Assembly (NCBI GenBank): GCA_025642065.1
Contig: JAODUP010001184.1
Span: 1 to 64,000 of the forward strand
Direction of reading: 5' to 3'
From: Paralvinella palmiformis
Taxonomy: Eukaryota > Annelida > Polychaeta > Terebellida > Alvinellidae
Length of the DNA stretch: 64,000 nucleotides
This document shows positions 44,860-58,753 of this stretch, piece by piece (position 1 is the stretch's first letter; each line of letters opens with the position of its first letter). Both the position numbers and the translations under genes were made by a program. The notes below the pieces were generated by a model. The model searched no databases, was not told the origin of the DNA, and was given only the letters and a program-made list of their open reading frames with translations.

Positions 44860-46985
44860 GTCCAGAGATACTAGCATCCGTGAAGCACACCAGCATGGTC
44901 CGGCAATTTCCGATTTCATCACGTCTGCCGACATTTACATTCGGGTAAACGATACACCGTCATTTCTCAGTGAGTTCACGTGGTTATGCATTGTTTCTCA
45001 GGCCCGTCATGGAAACACTGGAGGCGGTGTGGGTTTCCCCATAAAAAAACTATTTTGACGGCTTGATGGCGAGTACACCCAGTGTTGGCTCATTTGAAAA
45101 TGTCGTAGTCACTTTAAAATGGTGTAATAATATGATAAATTTTGCGCCAATCTACAGACCTGCTGGTTCTGGAATCTCAGTGTTCTTGGATGAGTTCGTG
45201 TCGTTTTATGGTTTCCTTTCTTCTTTATCTTGTCCAACGTTAATCTGTGGTGATTTTAATATCCACTTGGATACCGACACCAGCAGTAGTTTAAATTTCA
45301 AATCAATGCTAGATTCTTGCAATTTGGTCCAACAAATGGATTGCCCAACTCGCATCCACCGTCACACTGTCGATTGTTTTATTACTCCATCGGACTTCAC
45401 GGGTATTGATAATGTGTCTAATATTGGTTGCATCAGCGATCATTTTTGTGTTGGCTGTAAGTTAGATTTCAGATCACCATCAAAATACACAACTAAACAG
45501 ATTACGTTTCGTCAATATCACAGAATATATCGTGCTCAAATGATTTGTGATTTACTCAAAACCGCCTTTGTCTCGTCACCCTCCGACAATGCTTCGGACC
45601 TTTATACTTAGTAATCTCTCCTATGTACTAGACCAACATGCACCACTTAAATGTCTAACCAAACCTAAGCCAGTACGGATAACAATATCGTGAAGACAAA
45701 CAGCTGTAGACAAGCCGAAAGGGACCTGGAAAAAGAACGCCTCCCTTTCAATAGATCAAGAGTAATTTCTATACTGACGTCGTCAACAACAACTCGGACG
45801 TCCAGTGTCTGGCCTTTGTTTCATATCTAAGCTCGTGGAGAGAGTCATTGCATCGCGACTCAAGCAACACTTGGATTCTAACAACCTAGGCAACCACTAC
45901 CAGTATGCGTACAAGACAGGCCACTCAACCGAGACTGCTCTACTGTGTATAAAGAACAATATACACATTTCGTTGTCAAAAGACTGCTCTAGTTTTACTA
46001 GACCTGTCGGCTGCCTTTGACACTATTGATCATAGAGTTCTCTTGAACTATCTGCCATTTTGGTTTGGCTTGAGTGGAGTGTTCTTGGACTGGTTTGCTT
46101 CCTACCTGGCGGACAGAAATCAATGTGTTAAAGTCGACGACGTACTGTCTGATCCAGCAGACTTAATATATGGCGTTCCCCAAGGATCAGTTATGGGCCA
46201 AATTTTGTTCTTCTTGTATACAACTCCTCTAAATAAAATAGTTTCCACATACAAAACAGTAAATTACCACTTCTACGCAGACGACGCCCAGCTATATATA
46301 GATCACTTACACCAACCAATTTTGCTACTGCAATTGCGACACTCCAAGCATACCTGACAGATGTCCAAAGCTGGATGACAACAAATATCCTTCTCGATCT
46401 AAGTTGCATCTGTGTGTAGGTCTTGTTTTGTGGGTCTTCGCGATCTCAGAAGAAGCAGGCGTTATCTCACCGAAAACATAACAGTCACCATTGCAAATGC
46501 TTTAGTCAGCAGCAAGCTCGACTACTGCAATTCTCTCTTTCGTTCCACAACCTGTCGCGATCTTAAAAAACTACACTGTGTCCAATACGTTTCAAAACAG
46601 CATGTATTATTTATAAATTTCTACACACTGGTGTCTACGCATACTTCAGTTCTCATTTGACAACCTGTACCTTCATGTTCCTGTGTACAAACCTAGCGTA
46701 AACAAGTCAAAAGTACACTTTCACAAATGTTTCAATTACGATGGTCCTTTATTGTGGAATTCTCTACCTCACGAAGTTCGTTCTGTCCCAACAGTATCAT
46801 GTTTCAGACAAAAGCTAAAGACACATCTTTGTCAGGATGCATATCCGCCTTAATATTCTTTACCCGACCGGTCGGTTCCCTTGATCACAAACCTTTTCCG
46901 TCTAAGTACCTTGTCTGGTTTTGTTGCACCTTAGATCCGCCTTTTCAACTGACTCCTGTATGGTACATCTTACTTTTTATATAAA
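44860..46985 (+). mobile_element. LINE B, L2-like element inserted in LINE A
   Basis: Starts near HQHGPAISDFITSADIYIRV with GNTGGGVGFPIKKLF. The second half of the endonuclease (45063-45611) reads MINFAPIYRPAGSGISVFLD, LICGDFNIHLDTDTSSS, then HTVDCFITPSD and ISDHFCVGCKLDF. The reverse transcriptase (45805-46357) reads ISKLVERVIASRLKQHLDSN, YGVPQGSVMGQILF and YADDAQLYIDH. The C-terminus (46412-46980) has DYCNSLFRS and a frameshifted 'WNSLP.EVRSV...F+.KLKTHL' block. At least four frameshifts; an internal deletion between 45611 and 45805 removes the RT N-terminus. The wording matches L2-like LINEs of marine invertebrates. Confidence 0.8.
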
Positions 46986-46989
46986 GCAG

Positions 46990-48115
46990 GAACAAGAAAA
47001 AGGTAATTACGTAGCTATAGTTCATCTCGACCTACAAAAGGGCCTTTAACACTGTTAATTGATCGTGGCCTTCTAAACCAGAAACTAAAAGTCCTAGGAC
47101 TCGATGAATCGACACTAAATTGGTTTCGTTCCTATTTACATGAGCGACTATAATCGGTAGAAATCAGTGGCGTTACTTCTACGTACCACCGCCACAATTA
47201 TATGCAGTGTACTACCGCCACAGTTACATGTGGCGTTCCCAAAGGATCCATACTGGGTTCTATCTATGTGAACGACATCCTATCAGCGATCAAGTGCAAG
47301 TTATTACTCTATGCCGATGACTCTGCACTTATAGTGCCAGGTAACAACACAAAGGAAATTCAATACGAACTTTCCAATAAACTAGAATTAATCAGGGAAT
47401 GACTGATTGATAATAAATTGTCTTTCCACCTTGGAAAGACAGAGTCAATTCTCTTTGCATCAAAGACGAATCACCATAAAACAACTCCATTCAGGTCCAA
47501 TGTACAGAGGCATGCATTGTCTTGTCATGTCGAACGAAGGTCAAATGCTTATAAAATAATTAGCAAACCAAATTCAAAAGTAAAGTTTCTATATAGGCAG
47601 ACCAGTGATATCAATCTAGAAAACATAAAGATTCTAACTGCAGCACTAATCCAATGCCACTTTGACTATGCTAGTTCATCTTGGAATTCTGGACTAACCA
47701 AGAAATACAAAGCTAGCTAACAAAATTATTCGATAGCTTTTGAAGGCAACCCCTCGGATACATATTGGGGCAAACGAGTTTAAATTGGTAAATGTATTGC
47801 TGGTGGAACTCCATGCCAAACAACTCAAACTAAATCGAGTCCATTATGCCCCAAACAGCACCCCAATTTACTTAAATAGTGCATTCAAATTAACAACACC
47901 CCAACATAATATTAATACAAGATCCAGTACACTGTGTTTTCAGATACCTGAAGTTAAAAATTTAATTATACAGGAATATTGGTTTGGATCGATCGAATTA
48001 CCAACTGAAATTATGTGTTTAACGAACAAATATCTTTTTAAAAAGGTGTAAAAGAGCTTATATTTGACAATCTTAATGACCAGGAAGCAAGTTCTTACAT
48101 TCTTTTAAAACCTGG
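46990..48115 (+). mobile_element. LINE A, 3' part (RT core to C-terminus)
   Basis: RT pieces: LGLDESTLNWF...YLHER, VTCGVPKGSILGS (47214-47252), LLLYADDSALIVPG, IDNKLSFHLGKTESILFASK, then ILTAALIQCHFDYASSSWNS and a C-terminal LPTEIMCLTNKYLFKK ending near 48050. Frame changes and stops throughout; the wing after GSILGS has lost residues. After a short 3' UTR a (TA)n tract begins at 48136. Together with 43688-44800 this forms one element, minus the RT N-terminus that should lie at the LINE B insertion. Confidence 0.78.
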
Positions 48116-48134
48116 TCATTATATTTTTTAAAAG

Positions 48135-48135
<1 letters not shown>

Positions 48136-48191
<56 letters not shown>
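48136..48191. repeat. (TA)n microsatellite at the LINE 3' end
   Basis: About 28 TA units at the position where a LINE tail repeat is expected. Confidence 0.95.
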
Positions 48192-48194
<3 letters not shown>

Positions 48195-49621
48195 CATTTA
48201 TTAGAACCATTTATATATTCCATTTATTTATTCCATATATTCCATTTATAAAGCGAAAGGTTATTTTTGTTGATATTTTAATGTTTTCACTTATTATCGT
48301 TGTCAAGAAGTTCCACGTTCTTTAGCGTATTGTAATTATACACATTATTTTCTTTTTAGCTTTGTTATTTAGATGTTAAAGAAAATTGAACTGCACGTAT
48401 TGTTTACTTTGTGTTTTGTTGTGTACGATTAGTCTTGGTTACGAGTATTATTAAATACGAGTTTACGCAAATTCGTGCATTCGAACGGGGGCAGCACCGA
48501 TGTTTTAGGTTTATTTACATTATTTTTGTTTACAGATTTTGCGTCATTCACTCTTTGTATCTCATTTCTATCTTTTTTGTAATGCCCAGTTTAGTCGTCG
48601 CTCATGATGTTGCACCTCGCCTCCAGTAAATTATTTGATTTAGAAACAAAACAAACAGATAACATTCTTTTTATGGAATTACAAGCCTTTAAAGGTAAAA
48701 CACACATGTTTTTGACACTTAGATCTAGTCAGCGACGAAGTATCACCATCAATCATCATGACCATGTCCAGTGACAACGAATGAACCATGGTGTAGATCT
48801 GGTCTAGTCGAGATCTACACTCTGTAACACTGTCACAGACACAGTGTCAGTCTATCAGTGACCTGAGATACTTTGCTACTCGTAACTAGTATACAGACTG
48901 AAGTTTGTACCTTCAGTCCAAGTTATTCTTTAATATTATTTCCCTTTGACACAGTAACAGTGTTACATCTCCCATAATTATAATCATGATGGTGATTATA
49001 TCCCATAATCAGATAATGCACAAATCGTTAGATTTAGTATATGAGTATATGATTATGACATTCTTTTTTATGGCTTCTATTACATAACATAAAGCTTCAA
49101 TCAGAGATGGGGTCATATTTGGCAACCTTTTTTGGCCACATCAAAACTGATCAAGATTAAATAGCAACAGTCCTACCAATTGATCAATATATTGCACTCA
49201 CTAATTGATCAACTCTATACACATCCATCAATTACAACAATTCTACCTTGAATGATTTAGCACACCTAGTACTGGTACCATCTGCACAGAAATGGCACCA
49301 CACGCGCAAGCGGATTTCTGAGTAACCTAGTGATTTATCCCTATAACTGATGGTAAATCACCCAACCTAAAGTTTAGTTTTGAAAACATCCAACTGATAT
49401 ATTGTTCCATCAATTTAGATATATGAAGCCAGAAATCATAAGAGAAAGTTTTGTATGGTTATGGTTAGAAGTACAAATGAAAAAGGCTGCCAATAGAGCT
49501 GGTGAATATGACATGTTAATCTGTGCCCTATGTAAAGAAGCCTCAGTAAGAGATCTCACCACATTTGTGGGGTTGAGCACTTTTAAAACTTGAATCAATC
49601 AAGTTGTATAAAGTAAGTAAC
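48192..49621. other. Intergenic or ASB13-like 5' region, no gene recognised
   Basis: 48175-48250 has several copies of ttccattta. 48790-48830 contains an inverted pair (gtgtagatct...agatctacac). The frame at 49402-49593 (contains RESFVWLWLEVQMKKAANRA) is unrecognised and directly abuts the foldback repeat, so it may be transposon-derived. Confidence 0.35.
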
Positions 49622-50102
49622 AGAAATGGAGTCCAGTCAGTTTTGTTAATTCTATTTCCACTCAATTCCATTTGGTTAATTCCAATTCCAGATCAAATTT
49701 ATCAATTCCAAGACCCTTTTTTTGCCTAATACCTTTTACCATGAGTTGGTACTCCGAGTACCTACTTGGAATACCTACTCTGATTAGTTTATATTCCAAT
49801 TAGGATTGTCATAGACGAAATATTTCTGAATTAAAAAATTAAATGGTAAATTAATTTGTGGATTTTTTTGTCATGGAAGAAATATTTCTTAATTAAAAAA
49901 CTAAATGGTAAATTAATTTGCAGATTTGTTTTTCCCATTGTAAACATTGAATGGGGTAAATTCCTAAATAGCAATATCTCTATATAGATTACAGGTATGC
50001 TATGTGGTTGTGTCACAGTGTTGTGTGCAGAACCTACAGTATCCAGACCATTTTAATTGGTTAAATATTCACCTGGGGTGCCATGGTCAGTGTACATAGC
50101 TG

Positions 50103-50133
<31 letters not shown>

Positions 50134-50325
50134 GAACCAAAGTTTTGGATCATTTTGTTTCCAGTAGATTGGTAACACCACATGTAAGTGTTAACATGGT
50201 AAAAATCATAAATTAATTTGTGGATTTAAATTATTTGTAGGAAACTTCAATTCCAATTCCAAATTTATCAATTCCAATTTTTTTAAATAATCAATTCCGG
50301 AATTGAATTGAATGGCAAGTAATAA
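49622..50325 (-). repeat. Foldback repeat, hAT-like family, reverse copy
   Basis: Reverse complement of parts of 10159-11835 and 15466-15783: it begins (plus strand) with worn aatggagtccagtcag, contains tactccgagtacctacttgg, two copies of aaatggtaaattaatttg, accacat- and (TA)n blocks, and ends with caattccggaattgaattg. It is non-coding. Confidence 0.65.
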
Positions 50326-51530
50326 CCACCTGAAGGTAAAGGTGTTAATCAATATCAAGAATTGGTTAGAAACCAGACCAGCACAGAAAATAATAAATTC
50401 TCTCAGACAGAAAGACCGTGATAAATTTTCCATAATGCTTCAACCATACCATGCAATTGCACTGAACAACTGACCATATTCTCATTATACTTGGAGGTGC
50501 ATGTTAGACAGCTACTATATTGCTTAAACAAAGAGGAAAAACTTAAACAAGAAGTTTTAAATGGAAGATTTCTCTTAATTCTGAGTAATAATTCAACTGA
50601 CAATGTAGCTGGAACAGGAGTTATTGTTTATTTCTGGTTTGGCAATTGTTTTTTTTAATACAAAATAATTCAGATTAAAACAACTTAAAGCAAATTTTTA
50701 TTTAAATCAGAAAAAGATTTTTAAATAATAGTTTTATCGGGTGTTTCACATGGATGAATCTGGAGTCCATATTTTTCAGAAATAGTGTTTGAGAAGACTC
50801 CAATATATATATATATATATTGATTGTAATTTGTATTCAAGTGTTATGCTTATTATAGTATCTTTCTTAATACTGTACAAGTTCAGCTAAGTTCTTGAAA
50901 ATGCTTAATTAGAATATATTAAATAAAATGGATGATACTCTATTGTATCACATTATATTGTAATATGATGTTATAATGTAGAGTTTCAACATTGCTGAAG
51001 TACAATAATCACTAAAGAAATATTTCATCATGAGAAAAAATCTGAAATTACATTTCAACATTTTTACCATCTGTCAAGTTGCAATTCACTATTTGCTCTG
51101 TTGTTTCAGTCAGTAGCTAATTTCTTGGAAGCCATTTCCTTTAAATGCAGTGTGATAGTACTGAATTGTAAAGTCAAACTACTGCTTTATAAAAGTCTTT
51201 TTTTTGTTTGGGTACACCACTAGTTTCTTGATTTAAGAGGTCACTTATTTGATAGCATAACACAACATCTAGTACATTATTTCATTTAATCAGTAAGAAC
51301 TGAGAATTTATTAGTAAATTTCAGCTTCTTGTCAGGATTGTTGTGAGCTTGAATAATATTAATTTTGAAAAACTAGAATTTTGACCTTTTATCAAAACGT
51401 GACTTCCAGTGGTGGAAGTGAAGACCAAATGTTTTATGTACGGAGCACTAAAACATTAAAGCTACCATGTGTCTCTAGTTGTTTAAAGTGATATGCCATC
51501 CACAATATGTTAACTAACTTTTATTTACAG
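50326..51530. other. Region before the ASB13-like gene
   Basis: No convincing exon. A (TA)n tract lies at about 50803-50820. The first coding exon with the ASB start codon should lie in or before this stretch, but I could not identify it. Confidence 0.4.
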
Positions 51531-53814
51531 CTTTGAGTTATCCACTACATGAAGTTATCATTAGTAAACGCCATGATCTTCTGCATCAGCTGATAGTCGA
51601 TGGCTGTAGGGTGAATGCAGGAAACTTTGATGCTGTTACACCTTTACACGTTGCATGTCTTGCTGGGGATTTCACTTCAGTTCAGATGCTTCTTCAAGCT
51701 GGTGCTAATGTAAGGCTTTTTATATACAAAACGTCACCCTGTTCCTTTCACATTTCTGGTATAAAATAATTTTTGGTGATCGATTACCCGGCAGTATTGC
51801 TTTATAATGTTCCAGCCAGATACTTAGCTAGAAAAGAAATTATGGGTATCCTATTTACTGATTCATGATGCCAAGTTATTAGTTGGGTGTCATTCCAAGC
51901 TGTTATTTGTTTGAACAATTTAACTGGTACATATATTATAAGCTATATCAAGTATGGATCAAGTTATCTTTTTGAACTAACCTGTCTCCAGTTTATTACC
52001 TGTAAAAAAATATTTCTGTTGTGCATTCAGAAAGCTTTCTGAATATAAACCTACCATTGGTTCTGACTGACACACTCACATTAAATATACCAATGTTCAT
52101 GTGCTGTCTTAAACTTCCAAAATCACTCCAAGATCTGAGTTAATTTATTCCACAACTAAACAAATTAATTCAGAAATCACTTGCTTGCCAGACAGAAATA
52201 CTCTTCTTTAATCTAATGTCGTAGTATTTTTCAATTGGGGAATGATTTTCTACAAAGATGTTTAAGAGAAACATTCCTATTTCTTAATAAATATTTGATC
52301 AATATTAGGTATTGTAATCCTAGGGGTTGAACATACCATTCCATATTGTTTAAACGTGGGAGAAAATAATGGTGTCCTGTGACATGTGCCAAACATTTAC
52401 TTGTCCATCCTCGATGTATAATACGTAACGGCTTGTACCTATTGTGAGAGATTCATTGATTGTTGGACAGGTTAATGTGAGAGACATTGACGGAGCAAAT
52501 CCTTTGTGCGATGCCTGCAACAATGGCAACCTGAACTCTGTGGAACTCCTATTGGATTATGGTGCCGATGTTAATCCAAAATTGAGCCTGACGACACCAT
52601 TACACGAGGCAACACTTAAAGGTAACCCTTTTTTTCAGTAGAACAATAATACATTGGGGTGTCTTTAAAATATAATTAGCTATGATCATTCTCTACATAC
52701 CTTGTTTCTATTTTAAGAAATGGGGATAAATTCTTGCAATATGATGGTTAAAGTTTTATGTAATAATAATAATAAAACATCCATGAATAAGGCACCCTTA
52801 ATAGATGGAACCATTCAATGGCACCATAGAAACTTACAACCTTACGTACTAAATACCCTCTGTTAATCTCCGAGGCAGGTCACGTTCATCTTATTGACCT
52901 TCTGGTGACTGCTGGTGCAGAGATTGAAGCCAATGATTTACATTTTGGAACAGCTTTACATGTTGCAGCTTACAAGGATCATTTGGAATGCGCTGAACAA
53001 CTTCTTCAACTTGGTAGAATATACTTTTATAAGCGTATATGCAAATTTATAGCTTGTAAATCTAACAGCTGATGCAATTAGTATAATGTTTGTTTGATCC
53101 TCGGCTGATAATATTTCGCAGATGGTATATAATGCTGGCTTACTCATGGTGTACTGATGTATATTGCAGGAGCTAATGTTAATGTTGCTAAGACGCACAT
53201 CACATCACTACACCAAGCTGCTGCCAATAACTCTCAGCCAATGGTACAGTTACTTTTAGAGTATGGCGCCTGTGTATATGCTACAGACACAGGGGGAAAG
53301 CGACCAGTACATCTGACCCGAGTAGACACGGAAATATATCATCTTTTGAAATATGCTGAATGTAAGAGCAGTGCATATTAATGGCTCAATAATACGATCT
53401 GTTGTACATGAAGCTAATTATCATTTGACAGCTTTATAATTGCGTTTATAATGTTTTGTAAGTATAGAGGACCATAAACAATAATGGTTGCCCCTAAAGA
53501 TGCTTCACAATGAAAACATAAACGAATTATGTTATAACGAAGACTAACAGAAAAGTAATGTTAAATATACTTAAGTTTGATTTATTTATTCTTTATGGTG
53601 TACTATATTGTGTTGATTTAGAATTAGTTGCATTTCATAAGAGCCATGTGCAATATATAGTTGATCTCCTTTGTATATTTCAGCTAATCCATGGACCTTA
53701 ATGGAGCTCTGCCGTTTTCGTTTACGTTGGAGTCTTGGGGTAAAAGGGCTCCAACAACTAGACAAACTCAGGCTGCCTACCTTTTTAAAACACTACGTAC
53801 AGTACAAAAGTTGA
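51531..53814 (+). CDS. ASB13: Ankyrin repeat and SOCS box protein, ASB13-like (5' end missing)
   Basis: Exons 51531-51709, 52471-52621, 52879-53013, 53170-53361, 53684-53814; all junctions are GT-AG and in phase, giving 261 residues plus a split first codon. Successive ankyrin repeats read YPLHEVIISKRHDLLHQLIV, TPLHVACLAGDFTSVQMLLQ, NPLCDACNNGNLNSVELLLD, TPLHEATLKGHVHLIDLLVT, TALHVAAYKDHLECAEQLLQ and TSLHQAAANNSQPMVQLLLE. The last exon is a SOCS box: WTLMELCRFRLRWSLGVKGL then LRLPTFLKHYVQY. The phrase DIDGANPLCDACNNG and the NDLHFGTALHVA repeat are specific to ASB13. SOCS boxes bind Elongin B/C and Cullin-5, making this a substrate receptor of a ubiquitin ligase. Human ASB13 has 278 residues, so only about 20 N-terminal residues are missing. 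Confidence 0.9.
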
Positions 53815-56077
53815 TGACAGTATTGTGTTCATAAAATGAATTGGTGATATCTTGTCAAAATAGTATTAATTACTACTGTTTACGTTGTTATGTATTTCTT
53901 TTTGATAATAATCCCATGAAATCATTCAGCATGCATTGCTATCAATGGCATCATGTTTAATGATGTCAAATGGACTTACTTTTCCAGCAAATGAAATTTG
54001 TTTAGCCAAATGTGTGTTCTGCCTTACTGGTTATTAATTCCCCAAAAAGGAATCATTTGGGATATTTGGGGAAAATGAAAGGTGCAGAAAGTGGCAGGTT
54101 TATTTATCAAATGTTCAGATCAGAAATATTACTTTGTAAGAACTATGAATATCTTATCGATGACCTACTTCATTGTTTTTAATCTCATCAAATAAAGGTA
54201 ATGCTCAGCTAAACAGATAAACCAATTGTCTGGCTGCAATTGCTATTAAATGAACTAACCAACATGGGTTGCTTTGATAAGAAGATTGCACATTGGCAAA
54301 CTCACGAGGAAGACATATTCTATCATGTGACAAATATTACTTGAAATGAAGGCTTGTATTCGAAAGCATAGTTAGTACTAATATTCTATTTAAATACATT
54401 ATCTCACATATAAACATATTTGGAATCTTTTCAGTATTTGGAAAATAATATGCATTTCATAGTGTAATCCTATTTTATAGTTAAAGTAAAATATACAATA
54501 ATTAGCATGTAAATAAGTAATACAGTGCAGTAACTTCTTGAAGGTTGTTGTGGGTATTGGCGAGGATAAAACCAGATAACATTGCTTTCTCAAATCTGAT
54601 GCAATATTAATGTTTTAAAAACATTGTAAACAATCAAGTACCATGTGTAATTGTGAAAGTAATTACATTTGCAAGGCAATCAGTTATGCTTATAATGCAT
54701 CTGGACATAATAACTACTTGAGATAAAGTAATTTGATTCCAATTAATTACAATAATCAATACCAGGTCGTGATTAGCTTATCCTTAATACCCACCACCTG
54801 ACATTAATATGTTGATTAAAGTATTTCAGTTTTTATATCGGTTTTTATAATTTATCCAGTATTCGTTCTGTAACGATTTAAATTCCTGGCTGTGTTCTTG
54901 TATTCAACCCTAGTGAGTTATGCCATACGTATTCTAGTCTTAAAAGCAATACAAACTATGCCCAATTTGTGTCAATATTAAATGCTTAGTCAAGTACAGA
55001 ATAAATTCTATTTTGTAGATCATTTTTAGAAAACATTTTATGTAAGTAAATAAAGGCACCGAGTGAAAATATCAACTATTATTTTTCAAATGGAGCATTT
55101 GCATAAACTTAAAAACACCATATTTTCATAACAATGAGGTTCCAGCCTTATGGTAACAAAAAAGTGATTGTTTTTAATATTAAACCAAATCTATTACAAT
55201 TAGTATTACAAGTGTGAAACCATGGAATTATTTAAGTGATGACTATTAATGTATTAAACCGTTCATATTTCTTATAAAATGTGTATTACAATTAGTTGAC
55301 TTTTAAGTAGAAATTATTCGCCATGTAAATATATTCTCTGTATTCATGAAATAATAACATAGATGTTTAGGGTACATATCTATTTGTGCGTGTGTGTTAT
55401 TTTTGTATGTGCTCTTTAATTAAATTTTTTTTTGACAGTTTACTTGTTTTAGTTTAGGAGTTATACCTTTGTTAATAAGAATGCTGTGAGTAGACTATTA
55501 CCATAATAATGATGGTCTGTGTGCAGCTGTGAAGATAATAATTCAGTAATTGAAGCACCACTTTTTAAACCTAATCTTCCATGGTGTTAGGCTGCAGTAT
55601 CAGATTTGGCATATAAATAGAAAAACGTGATAATCCCACTTTGGTTTTGATCATCATATACAAAATGAATAACATCACAGAGATATTAAATGAAGGAATA
55701 CAAAACAGACCGGTTGGAAGAATATTTTTTTATTATTATTTAAGAGAAACTCTAGTGTTCTGTTTTGTAGATTTCTCAACTTTGTTCTTGTGAATTGTGA
55801 ATCACTGTTCAAACATTTCTCATAAAGTACATACCTGTTCATCAACAAATGCCGGCTGTTAGAACATCTTAACATACAAATATGTGCCAATCCAAGACAT
55901 TACAATAACGAAAACCAATTTTAGTATTATTTTAATGTCTTTAGCTGGCTCAACCAAGTTCTGATGCTATTACATCTTCAGCTGCTATGGCTGCATCCAT
56001 CGTTGTCTAGCCATGTGGTGATGGTTGAGTGACACTCCCATGTTTCACATTGGGTACAACCCCCATTCAATCAGACT
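53815..56077. other. Intergenic between convergent ASB13-like and SMG8
   Basis: The two genes end tail to tail about 2.3 kb apart. The stretch holds both 3' UTRs and nothing else recognisable. AATAAA-type signals for the plus gene occur at about 54193 and 55047; the reverse motif TTTATT occurs near 55728. Confidence 0.5.
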
Positions 56078-58718
56078 TCAGCCAGATTCCTGGACTGTAA
56101 ACATTCCTTTCAGTATTCTACATGCAGCCAATGCCTGTTGGTCTGTTGGCATTATGTATGCTCCAGTCTCACCTAAATATACATATCTATTTGATATGCA
56201 GTCATGGAGAAACAAGCTTCTATAATAGATAACAGTAACTTAAACAGTGGCTAACTAAAAACGAAGAAATTCATTATTTGCAAAATACAATTAATCATTG
56301 TGAGATATAATTAATTATTTGTGTAATACAATTAATGACTGCGTGTGGCCTAATTCGTGCAGAATATCATTAAATCTTTAAGGATACGGTAATCTGAGGA
56401 CCCAATAGCCTGTGCCAATGGTCGGTGCGCCATCTGGTGATGGATAGAAGACCGGACAGTGTCCTGGATGAGGACAGACACGTGGTGTGAGGCGAACAAC
56501 AAATGGTCCATCGGGTATTGTCACAAAGATACGCATCAGCTGTCCAATGTTCCCCTTGGCACTCCTATGAAGAAAACACAAGAACTACCTTTGGCAATCA
56601 ACATTCGTAATTTATATTTGCATTCCACCTCAACAACAAAACAACTAGTGGAGATCATCAAGGATTCTGTCAAGTCTATTTCAGTCAGTTTTTATGACTT
56701 GTTTACCGGAAATAATTTGGTGTTTTAATTGCCCTATAAAAATGCATGCAGTAAACCGTTCTTACCTACAGTGACAAGGATAATACAAAGGCATGTCATT
56801 GTGTACCACTTTGCCAGCTGTCTCCTGCATTTAAAGAAAAACAAATAATGTATTGCAATAATAGTAATAACTAAATGTGAATGTTCCTCTTTCAGTTTGT
56901 TTACTTGTATAATTTTTAACCAAATTTTGAAACATCATGATTAATACTAGTCTCTGAAAATGCTACTCAGAGTAAAACCATTAGCTTTAGTATTAAAGCA
57001 TATGGATGTAACTGTTTTTTGTGTATTTTGTATTTAATTGGGTACTTTCTAACAATCGGGTTTGAATGAGATCTGTCGCAAAAGTGTGGCCTTGTCAGAT
57101 TAATACAACTAAAATTGATTTTAATCCATACACAGTGCTTGCATTTCTCAGTTTCAACATGATACAGTAAAATGTGAATGACGTACCATAAGGAAAAGGA
57201 TTAATCTAAGTTCTGTAAGAGTTGCTTTAAGCTCTTACAGCTAGAACAAGAAATTAATAGTTATCAACAGTTTTGATTGAACTATGTAATAATAATGACC
57301 TTGAACTGTCCTGTAACTGGTGCCTTAAATATTTTATCCGGTCCACTCAGGAAGTATCGGTGTCCCCTTGGACATTCGTACTCGAAGCCTATATACAGTC
57401 GGATACTCAGCTCACTGGTTTCTGGAAAGATAATCATAACTCGGGGTTAGAAATCAAATGTCATATACACTGTTAGTAAAACAATAAAGACCAGAATGCG
57501 TTTTAAATAGTCACATTCAACATAACTAGTGTCCTATTTCTCTGCACAAAGTGAGGTGATGTGAACGATGAAATGCCCTTCAGCCATACACATGCCAGGC
57601 ATTGAACTAAGGCGGTAGAGCACTACCAATTAGGCCCTGGAGGCACCCTCTGTGTCATATTGTAAAGGAGCTTCTAGTTATTTCCTCACACCTACTTCTC
57701 ACCTTTATCAAACTTATGAGGTTTACGCTGTTTGCCTTTTCTTCCAGTAGATGTCTCCCCTATCGCTGGCCATTTGTCTCTATCTGATATGTGTACCGTG
57801 ATATCCCACGGTAACAAGAAATTGCCACCATGCAAGAAGCCTGGCTGATCTACACCTAGTAAATGAAAACAATGGTAAAAATGGTTAATTACAAATTTAG
57901 ACACGAAGGTATGTGCTGCATATTTTTAACACAATTGTTTTTGTGTATGTGTGTGTGTCTCCCTGAGAGAAATTGTGTAAATAAGTGAGTGAGCAGTTAA
58001 TGACAGTGTGTGTGTGTGTGTGTGTGCGTGTGTGTGAATACCCCACCCTCCATAAAAGGGGCATACATAGAATCCATGTAATGTTTAGTCGATTCTGTGT
58101 AATAAACAGAACTATATTTTAAAGGATTAGAGGCTGAAGGTTTAACATACAAAACGTCTTAATCCCCCCCCCCCCACACTTCCAGGAAAGACTTTACACA
58201 AGTCAGAAGATGGCGTACGTCCCCTTTAAAAATTGAATAACCAGGGCATTTATCTTGAGATTCCTACCTTGGTTTGGGTTATAGATTGAATATTTTCCAT
58301 GTGATAACAAATACCAGGAGGGGAACTTTGGCAGCAGATCAGCTGGACTATCAGAATGAATCATTCCTGGCAGATACTCGGTTGTGGAGACCTGGCGTAA
58401 TGGTGACAGAGGTGACTCCAGATCTTCTGTTTCCATCACAACAGGACCACGTCCATCTTCATGGCTGTAACTATCCTGAGCTTTGTGACTGAAGGAGTCA
58501 CTCGCACCAGACTGACCTAAAAACCGGATGGTAGTGAGAGAGTCCATAATTCATACAGTTATTACACTATGGAAACAAAATATTCACCGACGAGTTCTTT
58601 CAGTGTCTGAGTCGCTGAGACAATGTCGGTTGATGGTAGGCAACAATTCAGTAATTCTTTACACATTATAATCGGGTCCATATTTTAAGGCTTTATCTAA
58701 GCAGCACACACACACACA

Positions 58719-58753
<35 letters not shown>

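Noticed and set aside
56378..56387. SMG8 ending at the TAA directly after LRLPYP
   Set aside because: A downstream exon (56186-56078) in the right phase restores the conserved C-terminal tail, so the early stop is read as intronic.
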